A stretch of 64,000 bases of DNA from Krasilnikovozyma curviuscula (GCA_014825775.1 MVAQ01000005.1:1-64000); one strand, 5' to 3'. Numbered from the stretch's first letter, positions 45,555 through 56,472 are shown. Program-made: numbers and translations. Notes: generated by a model not told the origin, from the sequence alone.

Positions 45555-47468
45555 CTAGCCAACAGACTTGACGTGCTTCCATGGACCCCCGGTCCATGCT
45601 CGCACTCGGTGAGCGGCCAACTGAGAATACGTCGACTCGACCGTTCCAACAACCGCCTGTCCACGAGACAATAGCACGCTGTCCATGAGGGGTGAATACC
45701 AAGGCCCATATGTTTTGTCGGTCTGGAGTGCCTCCTACAAAGATTACGCGCAGAATAAAATGATCAGTGAGCTCCGGCATCGACCCCACTAACGAGGGCT
45801 CAAACAACTCACATGGTCAATGACCTTCCATCCCAAGGCCTTAATTTCCCTCAAAAAATTTGGCTCAGTTTCATCGGTAGCAACCAAGACGTTCTTAATG
45901 TGCTTGCCGGTTCGAGCAAACACTTCCGCCTGTAACTCCTTGATGGCATCACCCTGCGTCGACAGAGGTTCGAAGCACTTTCCAGCAGCAATCTGTTCTT
46001 CGTTGCAGTACTTTTCCACGAAGTCACTGTTAAACAGACGATCAATCGGCTGTGAGTCGAATACAGGGAGGCAAATGGAAACGATTTGGAACTACTCACC
46101 CGTGACGAATATGAACAGAGATGTAGTCTACATGTTCACCTAATGGAGTACCGAAAAGTTTCGAAATGAAGATATTCGAAATGTCCAGCAGATTCGTGGA
46201 CCAGCGCCTGAAAGAAGCAAGGCGAGGCAAAACTAGAGTCAGTGATCACCTATACCTAGAGGAACTGTGCTCCTGGTCCCTACTCACATATGTTTACCAA
46301 CATAGTTAAAGACTGGCCAGAATTCTTCGTCCATCTCCCCGTGGTGCACTCCACTTGACCAGAAGAGCCAGTCCATGCAAAGGACCTGTTCGTCTGGCAA
46401 GTGTGGGTGGGTTGTGGCTATGGCAGGGTGATCACTTGACCACTGTTTGAACTTCAGCTGAGTCTCATACAGCAAAAATCGAATCATCGAGTCCCATCTT
46501 TGGTCGGATGTAGTCGAGGCAATCCACATACCCCGACGCATGCTGAAGACTTCCATTTGTCCTTGGTCGTCAAAGATCAAGGCTTCAGGAAGTTGTCCAT
46601 TGTGCTCTGGTTTCCAGCAGGAGATATAGCTATCTTCCGTCATGGATTGAGTGGTGTCTGTTCTTTTTATGGCGATGTCCTTCCATTCGATCACATCAGC
46701 ACCAATTCCAGCGGCCAGATCGTCTAGAGAGAAAATTTCGCTGAAATCCATGGGCTGTTGATCATCCGGCAAGTGGGTTGGAAGGAAGGGGGGAAGTACT
46801 GGAGTTCTACCCATTCGAATGGACATGATGATGATGTTCATTGTCACCATGAGCTGGTTGGCTGGCCGTGTGGAAACCAGATATCGAGCTGTCAGTAAAG
46901 AACAACACTTTGTGACGTGCAATAATGCAAAACACACGTACAAAATCCAGCACCCCAGGGAGCCCAGTCGAGCACGGTGAAAAGAAGTGCGTCCTCACGC
47001 AAGTTGGATTTGAATTGTCGGGGAGCGACGGTTGAGTTGAGAACTCGAAGAGGGTTGTTGCCATTCTCGAACCCTGGATGCATAGTCTTTCTTCCCGCTC
47101 CCTTCAAATCCAGTGCGGATGTGTCCACTGGATATAGTGTTGCTGGTTTAATTGGTGTATGTGTAGCTGGTGGATGTGTGGCTGGTGCAGTGGTAACAAC
47201 CGTAGGGCAGCTTGCAGCTGAGGGCAGAGTTGGGAACTTCTCCGGGAAGCTAACACCAACAAGAACGAAGATGAACCCAACCGCTACCGTGAGCAGAGCT
47301 AGTCGCGCCCTGGGCGCACGGCGAGGCTGTTACATTATGAGACACACGGCATTCGAGCGCGCGAAGGAGGAAGGAAATGATTTAAAGAGACGAAGATCAT
47401 CAGATCAAAAGGGTAATATAGCTAGATAGCACATGTCCAAGCACTTACGGTAGCTGGAAACGTAGCAT
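45555..47468 (-). CDS. GDP-fucose protein O-fucosyltransferase-like protein with intact donor motif
   Basis: Minus-strand gene. The first exon is 20 nt (47468-47449, MLRFQLP), joined to 47309 to give an anchor (RLALLTVAVGFIFVLVGVSF). A Thr/Pro-rich stem follows. The catalytic domain runs DWAPWGAGFSRYLVSTR, NQLMVTMNIIIMSIRMGRTP, VLPPFLP, YISVHIRHGDFVEKYC, KNVLVATDETEPNFLRE and, in the last exon (45734-45555), SPLMDSVLLSRGQAVVGTVE and RVRAWTGG. H-x-R-H-G-D-F and S-R-G-x-x-V-G-T are the donor-binding motifs of PF10250 O-fucosyltransferase-like proteins. The first half of HIRHG and DF is split by an intron. Acceptor unknown. A degenerate relative is at 13570-15199. Confidence 0.82.
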
Positions 47469-48159
47469 AGAAGGGAGTGCGAACAGAGGCGTCACAGGCA
47501 CATTTTCATTTTAGCCAGCAATTAATGACAAGAGGACAGAGCAGCAGACCTACACATTCAATATCTCTATCAACAGAAAGGAACGACAATAAGCCACAAG
47601 GGTGGTTGAACTGCAGGTTTCCGTCAGAACAAGAGGACAGCTATTCGAAGACATTCAACGGGAAGCGAGTACAACATACCTGGCAAGTAAAGTCCACTAG
47701 ATGGAGACCAATACCATACAGCTTATACGGTCGTCTGTAGTTCCTCAGAGAAAAAACCAAAAATAAGTAAAATAAGTGACCGTGATGAATGAAGGTTACC
47801 TAGCAAGGTCTCGTGGAATTTGCCTGCTTGATGTCGCCTCGTCTGCGGCGGTTCGTGTTCGGGAAGAGTGAATTTTCACATTTAGTCGGCCAAAATTTCA
47901 GAATGAGAGATCAAACCTTTTATAGTGAGATATCAATAACAGTGCTATTGGCCAGACTTGCCAGCAGCCTTGCATTCAAATGAAAAGCTTGCGCACGCGA
48001 CGAAGGAGTTATCTGACGCTCCAGCTGGAGTACTGGTCGCTCATCACGCGTGTTGGTCGGATACTGGATGGAAAAGAGGCCAGATGACATAGTAGAGCTT
48101 CTGATTCCTCTCCACGGATGGAATTGGCGCGACATTACGCACTCGTACTTTCGTAAAGG
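47469..48159. other. Intergenic region
   Basis: Upstream of the O-fucosyltransferase-like gene. Small frames are present but none has coding character. Confidence 0.5.
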
Positions 48160-48318
48160 CTAGATGTTGATCGCGACGACAGTCGACACATGCTTCAATG
48201 CCTCTCGAGACTGCTCCAACATCCAAACGGCAATTCTTTCTACTGTCTCATTCTCAGCGAAGGCTCGTTTCACTTGCGCAGATAAATCTTCGCTGTGCGC
48301 CTGGTACTCAGGATTCAT
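48160..48318 (-). CDS. Candidate small protein of 52 residues, unknown
   Basis: An ATG frame too short for usual ORF cut-offs. It reads as a charged amphipathic helix (SEDLSAQVKRAFAENETVER, then IAVWMLEQSREALKHVS). An in-frame stop lies just upstream, so the start is defined. It could be a lone small gene, an exon of an unrecognised gene or chance. I do not recognise a family. Confidence 0.3.
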   Translation of the reverse strand: MNPEYQAHSEDLSAQVKRAFAENETVERIAVWMLEQSREALKHVSTVVAINI

Positions 48319-48660
48319 AATTGTTTCAGTCACTCAGTGATGACTCGAGATCTATAATGAGAGCGCTTAACAGTGCTGAATTTTATCTCTTCTGTGTTTC
48401 ACTTGATTTCAAAGTCATGTTTTTTCGGAAAAGAATTGGCACTGAAGGAATCAGGAATCTCGCAATCCGAGCACTTTTCCCCTGGACAAATTCCGAAACT
48501 GACTTCTGAGCGATAAGTCACCAGAGAGAACGTTTTTTTATTCAAAAAATGACGCTACCACCCTCCAGTATCCGTCGTCTCCTCCTCGTTAATCGTCCCG
48601 TCTGGCGCACATCACGTCAATCTCCTCTTTGATCACGCTACCTTCCTCGCCTGCATTACC
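48319..48660. other. Intergenic region upstream of the candidate small ORF and downstream of SAP18
   Basis: SAP18 3' flank with an AT-rich stretch near 48530. No gene seen. Confidence 0.5.
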
Positions 48661-49730
48661 TCAATCTCCTTCGGAACCTCCATGAATCCCATTGCTCATG
48701 TCACCACTTCTCCTAGCTCGGTTTCCCCAGCCTGAATCACCACGATTGTTTCCAGAACCTCCACCCCCTCTACTGCTGCTATATGCTCCCCTGCCGCCTC
48801 CGCCTAACGAAGATCTATCACCTCCACGGCCTCGATAGTCTCCCCAGGTGCCTGCTCCTCTGGAGTTCCTGTCTCGTCCCCCACTATATCCGCCGCGCGT
48901 CCAATTGCTTCCTCCCCCATCTTCGCTACGTTCTCGATTTGCTGATGAGATTCCAGTCAACGCTCTCGAGAATGCATTGCTTGAGGAGACGCCTTCTCGC
49001 AGAGGTCGTTCTGAGCTTTGACTAGGAATTTGGAAGGAAGACGCCGGTGTGTTGTCATTCGCACCGCCTGCGATGTTGATGAGGAGGTAATCAGATGGAG
49101 TAAAATGAAGTTCTTGAAGAGTCCTACAATAAGCCAGGATATTAGTTGAGTTCCAGTCATCATAAAAAAAAAGAGTTGGCGTGTAGCTACTTGTCTCGTT
49201 TGTTTTCGGGGTCCACCTTGTCCTTCCCCAAGAGTCCGAACATGGGTATTGAAGGCAGCAAGTCTCTAGAGTAGAACAAATTCTGTTCCGATCTTCTGCT
49301 AGCTGAGTCCAAGAAGATCATCCTGCAGAGACAGAATCGTTAGCCCTTGACCAGCTGGAATGTCCAACGCGAAAAAGCCGCTCTTGACTGACTTAAAACT
49401 GAATTTAGCTGAATAAGGTCTTAGGTGAGGGGGTAAATGAGGGATGAGCAGGAGCAATATCTCCTGCAACGTGTTCGCTCTCGAAGCGTACCTGGGCGAG
49501 AGGAACAAACCGTGGATTAAGAATGTAAGAATACCCGGTGAGAATCAAAGCAGAAGCTATCTCACAACAAAGAGAGTGCATAGTGGGGTATTAGAGGCTT
49601 ACACTTGGTACTCTGCTTCACTGGGTATCGCCTGCCGTGCTGAGTTGAACTCGTCCAATTCATAGAACCCTCCTCCTGGCCGGATGAATATCCTGAGAAG
49701 AAAGGGAGATTCCTCAAGAGAAGAAGCCAT
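48661..49730 (-). CDS. SAP18: SAP18 domain protein with RGG-rich tail (Sin3/ASAP complex subunit)
   Basis: Minus-strand gene starting MASSLEESPFLLRIFIRPGG. The SAP18 ubiquitin-like fold continues YELDEFNSARQAIPSEAEYQ, VYASRANTLQEILLLLIPHL, then AKFSFKMIFLDSASRRSEQN across an intron with a CTAAC branch, LFYSRDLLP, and finally TLQELHFTPSDYLLINI, the closing strand of the domain. Exon 1 (49730-49603) ends in phase 2 and exon 2 begins at 49491. The last 120 residues are Arg/Gly/Ser-rich (GGRDRNSRGAGTWGDYRGRG), suggesting RNA binding. SAP18 acts in Sin3-HDAC and in the ASAP splicing complex. It shares a 140-bp promoter with LSM3. Confidence 0.86.
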
Positions 49731-49870
49731 TTGTGTAAACCAAGGATTGAAAACTCAAATCAGAAGAATATTGTTGGTAGGTAGGGAGGTTTTGGAGAAT
49801 CTCCCTCTCATCTTGACACTGAGCCACAACTTCGCAATTTCGTGAGAAATCATCAGAAACTGTCAGCACG
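49731..49870. promoter_or_regulatory. Compact bidirectional promoter of SAP18 and LSM3
   Basis: Only 140 bases separate the two divergent ATG codons. Both genes act in RNA metabolism, so shared control is plausible. Confidence 0.5.
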
Positions 49871-50485
49871 ATGGACGGAGCTTCTCAGGTTACAGAGCCG
49901 TTAGACTGTTGGTTCATTCATGTTCCAAATATTGCTCGTGTACTTGTCTAATCTTGCCTTCTGTCATTTCTGTTCGCTGCTGTTGAAAGTGGTCAAGCTG
50001 TCGCTTTCAGAACGAGTCAGGGTAAAGCTGAGAGGAGATAGGGAGATAGTAGGAACACTTCATGTCAGTCAAGCTTCTCTTTTCTTATTTCACCTGTGCT
50101 GCCCCATGGTGTGAACGCTAGCTAACCTGGTAACTTCGGGACTTTCTTCATCGTTTCACTGTAGGCCTACGACAATCACCTTAATTTGATTCTCTCGTCA
50201 GTAACTGAAACTATAACAGTGGTAGATATTGAAAAAGATTCAGGCTTAGAAAGCATTAGAGTAAGTCCTGTATTCTACTCTGTCTCTATTCGTTTTGTCG
50301 CCGTAAGTCTCACCGAAGACAATCTCGTTGGTAAACAGGAAGCGAGAAGGGACGTAGATATGTTGTTTGTCAGAGGGGACGGTGTCATTCTTGTAGGTCT
50401 GGTTTTACCGTTGCTTCAGCCGTTCTAAGTAATCTCAACGAACTGCTTTCCTTCGTTCTCTCAGGTATCTCCCAGCGTCAAGTAA
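49871..50485 (+). CDS. LSM3: U6 snRNA-associated Sm-like protein LSm3
   Basis: Five exons (49871-49907, 49990-50063, 50165-50260, 50339-50392, 50465-50485), 93 residues, the usual length. Sm1 motif: LVKLSLSERVRVKLRGDREI with VGTLHAYDNHLNLILSSV. Sm2 motif: MLFVRGDGVILVSPSVK. LSm3 is part of LSm1-7 (mRNA decay, cytoplasm) and LSm2-8 (U6 snRNP, nucleus). Every intron is canonical, and each exon is under 100 nt. Confidence 0.95.
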
Positions 50486-51126
50486 ACCATGAGTTTTCAT
50501 ATTACGAGCTAGTTTGATGTGTAAAATAGATCGAAGTGAGACTGATGGGCTGTAGGTTTTCAGCAGAGACACAGAGAAGCAAGGCCTCCAATTCGTGTTC
50601 CAAATGGATGTGCAGTATTAAATATATCTGGATTAGAAACTCAGTTTTGCACTGCAAGACAGCCTTGTTCATCACTATGAGTTCTTGGGTCAAGCAGGTT
50701 CGTGTTGAAGCGCCACTCATGTCGCCCTGCCTGGCTGCGAGAAGGAGTCACGATTGTCTTCAACCAACATCTGCTGCAGCTCTCGGGACAAATCAGTACG
50801 TACATCTAAAGGGTAATGGCCGAGTCTAATGCCCTGAACAATTTCTGACCTTGAGCCCTCACCCTTCCGTTAAAGGTGGCCAGCACTGCACCGCACCCTC
50901 CCTTTCTTGCTTTCATCTTTGCTTCTAAAACCCAGCCACTTCACAGTTCCACGTCGCTTCATCTGTATATTGAAGGAAATTTGAAGAGATGGGGTTTGGA
51001 CTCTTGTAGGTACAGTGGCTCTCTTATTATATTGAAGACTTCGAGCTGATTGCTGCACTCCTCCCGTTTCTTTCACCTTGCTCCCTTTCTTCTCCTTCGT
51101 CCAATAACCAAACCTCCTGCTACTCC
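50486..51126. other. Intergenic region between LSM3 and YOS1
   Basis: 641 bases. Open frames on both strands overlap in 50502-50829 and have no recognisable content. The distal part is CT-rich leader of YOS1. Confidence 0.5.
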
Positions 51127-51723
51127 ATGACTTCTGGTTCTAATTGCTGCTGTTCTGGTTGTCGGGAATTAAGTGACCTTCTTTGGGCAGGCCTCCTCTT
51201 CATCAACGCAATCGCGGTGCTGAGTGAAGAGAGGTTCTTATCTCGAAGTCCGTGTTACTAGACTTCTCCCCGCTATCTTTCTTTTTGACTGCCCAATACA
51301 ACCTGAACTGATTTTCTCCAATTCTTTCGCTCCTTCTCTGCCTCATCCCACCCGCGTGTATTTGGCCAACTCGACCTCACGCTCAACGCAACGACTACCA
51401 TTTCGTATGACTTCTGCATCGAACTGTCAGTTGGTTGGTCTTCATCACAGCCAAATTATACCTCTAGTGGGACGGGCTTCGAATCCGCCAGCCCATATGG
51501 CACACAGATAGACAGTATGGGCGTAGCTGGAGGTGCAGGTGTCAAAGGCAGGTTGATAAACCTGATCAGTGCGGTGAGGACTTTGATGAGAAGTAAGTTG
51601 TATCTCATCGTATCTTTCACAATCTTGTCGCTCACTGGTCATTCTCGCCTTTTCACACTACAACCAGTTCCTCTAATAGGAATTAACCTGGTTATCATCC
51701 TCTACGAATTAGTTTGGGGTTGA
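51127..51723 (+). CDS. YOS1: Yos1/IER3IP1 family ER-to-Golgi transport protein
   Basis: Three exons (51127-51247, 51431-51592, 51668-51723), 112 residues. A first hydrophobic segment, LLWAGLLFINAIAVLSEERF, carries the N-A-I-A-V-L-x-E-x-R-F-L signature. Then come RIGW, a Ser/Gly linker longer than in animals, VKGRLINLISAVRTLMR, and a second span, IPLIGINLVIILYELVWG, ending at the stop. The yeast homolog works with Yip1 and Yif1 in COPII vesicle transport. The gene is easy to miss because no single open frame covers it. The first exon starts with an unusual Cys cluster (NCCCSGC) before the membrane span. Confidence 0.92.
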
Positions 51724-51951
51724 TAGTAATATATCAGCATTGTTTTTCTTGGTTGTAGCCACGCTCTTTCAATCGAAAGATCACGGTGCATATTGTGCAA
51801 TCACCGATTCAGAGGGGCGTTTAGCACATCGGATATGTATCGGACCTGAGATACAACATGAGCCTATCACATGAGTTCACCAGCTGATTACCGGTTCACT
51901 ACTCTCGTTACAAAAACGGTACCACAAAAAAGAAATGACACGCGCAACCTT

Positions 51952-53634
51952 CTACCCAGATTTCGACTCTACTACTTCCATGAAAGACGCTCTTACATCC
52001 TCAGATGGGCAATTGACAAAGCTATGAGCTCCACCACACCAGACTGTGTCATTTCCGGCGACGATGTGATAAGTCAGCAGTTCATGTGATATCACAACTG
52101 GTCACGAGAATTACTTACAGCATACTTCAGGTCCTTCATCCTCTTCGGCTCTAGCTACGCGTGTTTGTAAGGGAGAAGCATTCACAGATCCATGAGCTTG
52201 TATTGAAGATGGTGGTGGCACATCCAAGGTATTTGTCTCGTATACTGAAGTCAGAGGTCGATCTGTAGCAAATTGGGAGAGCTGTCGAAGCTGAGCAAGA
52301 GTGATGGGCTGGGATGGTTGCTCTTGTAAGGAAGAAGGCGACGGTGACGAAGTTGTCAGCGGGAAAGCAGGCGCTTCCACACTAGAGAGCGATGGTGTCG
52401 ATTGTTGGGTTTGAAAGACTACGTTTGTGAAAGATTGGATAGTAGCGGGAGCAACAGCCACATGGTGTTCCTCCTCATCTAAACTAAACAGCGTTTCATG
52501 ATAATTCCCTGAAATACGCATCCTAGTCCTGATGGAGTTTTCCATTGTCTCATGGCTATCATCATGAGCAGCCCTTTGTGACGCTGAGATCTCAGCATCC
52601 GCTCTGGCTCTCAAGAAAGACAACGAATGACGAGTTTCTTCAGTTTCGAGGGATGGTACGGAGTGAGGGGGACGATTGAGGTGACCGTTGAGTGGGGTAA
52701 GTGGAGCCGCATAGCTGATTGTTGGACGGCGCGATCCGGCCAGGTCTACCAGCTCTAAGTTGGAAGCAAGACTGGACGAAGAAGTTGAGTTGTTGGATAG
52801 GTGTTTAGGTGAGGTTTGCTGTCTCTTTGACTTTGCCCGTGGGTGTGACTTCATAGAGCGAGCAGCAGATAACGTTGGTCTTGAAGGAGTTTCTGGTGGT
52901 AAAGAGGACACGGCAATTACATTTTCTTCTTGTTTCCTTATTATTATTCGATTGACCTTTTTACTGAACATGGGCGAGGAATCCAACCGTCTCCTCATAA
53001 TCGGCATGGGAGGCGGCGGTGCCTGATCTGGACTGCTGCTGAAGAAGTTCGATAGCTTCTGAAACCAGCTAATTGAGACTTTGTCGGGCGGAGAAGTAGA
53101 AGGCGCCCAAGACGGATAATTCTCTGGCGTTGGAATCTGAGATTTTAAGCTCGAGAAGGCGGTAGAGTTGTCGATGAAGAAGTCTTTGATCTTGTCAGAC
53201 CATGATGGTTTGGTGAACAACTTCTGGATGACCTTGTGTGTGTTGATTGGGGCTGGTTCATCTGGCGTGGCTTCCTCTTGACGCTCTTCATTCATCAAGT
53301 AAGACTCATTCGTCTTCATTTCTGCGACCAATTTCCTTCTGAACCCCTCTGAACTAATGATTTCTGGATCTGCCCTCTCTACATCTCCATGTTCAAGTTT
53401 CCCGTTGATTATATCTTCGAATGGCCTCTGAGCAGGGATGCGGTCCCCTACGTTGGAGTGGTAATGGACTGGCGGTGTGTGCTTATGTCTCCCAATGAGC
53501 GAAGGTCGATCTTGGCTCGAACCTGGAAGTGGATGGGTTGGAGGTGATACATGAAGGCGATTCTTCAGGTCGTAGAGGGATTTGGCTTTGGAAGGATGAG
53601 CTCCAATGTTGTACAAGGACAGTTTCTTGGCCAT
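51952..53634 (-). CDS. Uncharacterised Ser/Pro-rich protein with a C-terminal zinc-knuckle-like CCHC motif
   Basis: One long exon (53634-52119) opens MAKKLSLYNIGAHPSKAKSL. A donor GTAAGT at its end and an acceptor at 52043 (branch CTGAC) add a last exon, 52043-51952, for 535 residues. Without the intron the frame would stop two codons later. The spliced end reads EVCFWCGGAHSFVNCPSEDV, a C-x2-C-x3-H-x4-C pattern close to the CCHC zinc knuckle (C-x2-C-x4-H-x4-C). The rest is low-complexity Ser/Pro/Thr with basic patches (KSHPRAKSKRQQTSPKH), and short Trp segments (WSDKIKDFF, WFQKLSNFF) that could bind partners. I recognise no family. RNA or nucleic-acid binding is inferred from the motif only. 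Confidence 0.7.
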
Positions 53635-54785
53635 GGAAGCTACACAAATACACCTTCAAAGCATTAGACTTCAACATATCCGCTTAACCCTGAACCCAAT
53701 TTTTAGTACTTGCTTGAATGCTATCCCTGGTATCCCTGGTAAGGCATCTTATCTCGTCAACCCAACGCTAGCTCACTCCTTCCGTACCCAATCGAAGCCT
53801 GTCAATAACGATAGGTCAGCCCAAAGCCACTTAAGAAACAAGACAAAAGAGTGCCTACAATTGCTGTACTTCAAGCTGCGCAGAGGTCACCTCTTGATGT
53901 ATTGAGTTATCAATTTGGAAAAAAAAGCAGAATGGTGGGTAAACGCCAGTTCGATGCGACCCAAAATTCCGAAGTATGGGGGTGATACGCTGAGTGGTTA
54001 CTGTACAGAGCTTGGGATTGCAATTGTTGGATCAGATGGGTCTTACAATCCCCTTTTCAGTGGTCCTAATGTGAGTCGAAGGGCAGACAATCTTGCCTTC
54101 ACCCTATTTATATGTTATCGTCTATGCGCTGAAACTCCCTTAATTTTCTCATCAGGAATACCGACGGGGGCCATTTTCGGGGTACTGACGCGCTCGATAC
54201 TGTTCTTGACCAGATCATCGCCAGAACAAAAATGTGTGACAGCCTATAGAAAGTCTGGCTGGTGAGCAACGGATGCTTTCGGTCCTGATAGGGCCTGAAG
54301 ATTTCTTTATATGTACAAGCCGTTTTTGATGATCAATGTGATGGCGACAACTCCAGGTTGCTCGTCGTCAGATGCAAAAGTCTTGTATCAGGGAAAGGTT
54401 TGATGCTTTGTATGATATCAATGATGAACTAGAGCAATTCCTACACTTGTCTGAGAGAAGAGGCTGGCTTGATTCAGGGGCTGCAGTGTCGGCGCTCAAT
54501 GTGATTTGCGTTCGTCTGCTGTAACAAAAAGCGGCGAATGAACCATACTCAGGCTGACCTTGGTACCATCCATGTGGCCGCTGTTGGATACCGCAAGCTA
54601 AGGTAGCGTTTTGAACCCACCGACGGAAACCACCGTGGACCAGCAACTGGATGTTCATTAAATTGTACTCGAAACTGTCACCCAGGGTCCTATGCGTCTC
54701 TCAAGCTACGAAAAAAAACAGCTGAAGTAGTCAATTTTATCAAGATAGTTACGTTTCAGGGCGTTTGAGAGTTGCAAAGGGAACA
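53635..54785. other. Intergenic region with fragments of a possible unrecognised gene
   Basis: On the plus strand, an ATG exon (53954-54070, ending at GTGAGT), a segment from 54156 after a good acceptor, and 54357-54524 after a CAG acceptor all look coding. The last reads VARRQMQKSCIRERFDALYD through RRGWLDSGAAV and ends in a stop. I could not find a set of junctions that keeps one frame through all three, so no gene is called. Confidence 0.35.
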
Positions 54786-56472
54786 ATGCTGTTAAACAGC
54801 CTGCCTCTGCCTAGAGGAGTTCTGAGCCTGACTCGTCTTCACGCCAGCAACCTCAGAAGGATATCAGGTGCTTCATCAATCTCTCTGGCGGTATGTACTT
54901 AACGATTCAACTTTGTCATCTTTGAGCATTGCTTTCTGAGAGGTTTCACCTCGTTCCGCCTCACTAGACTCCTGAGATTTACATATCGTCTTCAACGAAT
55001 CCCTGGTATAACTTGGCATTTGAAGAATGGTGAGTGGTGTCTGTGATAACACATCTTTAAAATATATGAACTCTTACGAGCTGTGTCTCATTTCGTCCTG
55101 CTGTGTTCGAAGGCTGTTTCGGACGACGTCACCAGCAACTCCTCTTCTCCTTATCTATCGCAACAGGCCCAGCGTTGTCATTGGTAGAAACCAGGTGTGT
55201 GTTCACAGTCGCTTGTTTGACGCCCCGTCTCTTCGCCGCAGCTGATGAACTCGACTGCAATTCATCGGACAGAATCCGTTCAAAGAGCTAAATCCATCTA
55301 TCATGAAACCGTCATCATCTAAAGCGTCTACCCTGAATCCTTCCAAAATTGACTGGCTCAGACGGCGGTCAGGAGGAGGAACTGTCTATCATGATCTGGG
55401 AAACACGAATTACAGCCTGATGATACCCAAAGATCTGTTTGACAGAGAAGTGGGTGCTGGACTAGCTAAGGATTCGCTCCAGGTTTTGCTAAAGGGCATT
55501 GCTGACGAAGAAGAATCGGTGACTATCGGTGAGAGAGGTGATGTCTGGGTGGGCGGATTTAAGATGAGTTCTCTTTTCGCGTGGGTGTCCCTGGGAAGCA
55601 GCTGTTACTGGAGCTAACCTGTCGTTCTGAAAAATACGTTTCAGGCTCTGCTTACCGAATCAACTCACGTAGGGCGTATGCACACGGCACAATGCTGATT
55701 TCGGCGTCCTTGGATTCTTTGGAAGGCACTCTTAAAAACAAATCTGTTAGCAACATCTTCATTTGTTGGCAAACATGCCTCAACGCTTCTAACACATTTC
55801 TCTCTTATTAGCTGTTTATTGTTGATAAGTCTACCGCATCCGTTCCTTCTCCAGTGAAGAATCTACAATCCGTTAGCCCATCGCTGTCTCACAGCGCATT
55901 CTCTGCGGAACTCATACATCGGTTCAAACATTATTATCAACTCCCGGGCGAGCCTCCTGTTGGTACGCGTATAGTAGCAGAAGCACAGCTGCTAGAGATG
56001 TCGCATCAAGACGACGAGTTCAAGAAAGAGATGAGCGAGCTCCAGGTGAGTGTCATCGCAACTCGTCTCGTCTTGCCTTACTCGCAGTACTGACCCAACC
56101 TTGCCCCGTTCAGAGCTGGAAATGGCTCATTGGAAATACCCCCGAGTTTTCAGTCTGTAGCTCTACAATCCTTTCCTCGATACCAGGCCAGCAGATCGTA
56201 CGCTTAAATCTCTGTCTCATCTGAACCCTCTCCTCAGCTGAATCTTTTGAATCATCTTTTAGACAGCCAAAATCACAACCAAAAAAGGAATATACATCGA
56301 AGTGACATTCCCTGATCCAGGCCCATTAGACACAGAAACGTTGGATGTGGTCAGGAATCTGCTCATTGGGTCTCAGGTGAAGGGTGGATTTCCACTAGAG
56401 ACGGACTATCACACTACAAAGCTTGTCGGGACTCAGCTGGAAGTTTATAGTTGGCTATCCACTGTCATTTGA
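54786..56472 (+). CDS. Mitochondrial lipoate-protein ligase (LplA/Lip3-like)
   Basis: Eight exons: 54786-54890, 54977-55029, 55113-55194, 55273-55563, 55638-55745, 55812-56045, 56114-56197 and 56263-56472, 388 residues. The Arg/Ser/Leu-rich first 35 residues fit a mitochondrial presequence. Family motifs: STNPWYNLAFEEWLF, LLIYRNRPSVVIGRNQNPF, RRRSGGGTVYHDLGNTNYSL, VWVGGFKVSGSAYRINSRRA, YAHGTMLISASL, SWKWLIGNTPEF and IYIEVTFPDPGP. These are the lipoate/lipoyl-AMP binding loop (RRxSGGG), the K-V-S-G-S-A-Y stretch and the C-terminal domain. The enzyme attaches lipoate to 2-oxoacid dehydrogenases and GcvH. The junction in KVSGSAY is unusual: it fits an AT-AC intron (55564-55637) best, whereas GT-AG gives KMSSAY. 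Confidence 0.9.

Noticed and set aside
13570..47468. A dedicated biosynthetic gene cluster formed by the glycosyltransferases and transporter
   Set aside because: The genes are tens of kilobases apart, on both strands and separated by housekeeping genes; only shared pathway membership is supported.
51465..51485. TTCGAATCC resembling a tRNA B box
   Set aside because: It lies inside a YOS1 exon and no cloverleaf forms around it.
52043..53634. Zinc-knuckle protein as a retrotransposon Gag relic
   Set aside because: No reverse transcriptase, protease, LTR or target duplication nearby, and the body has no Gag-like fold signature.
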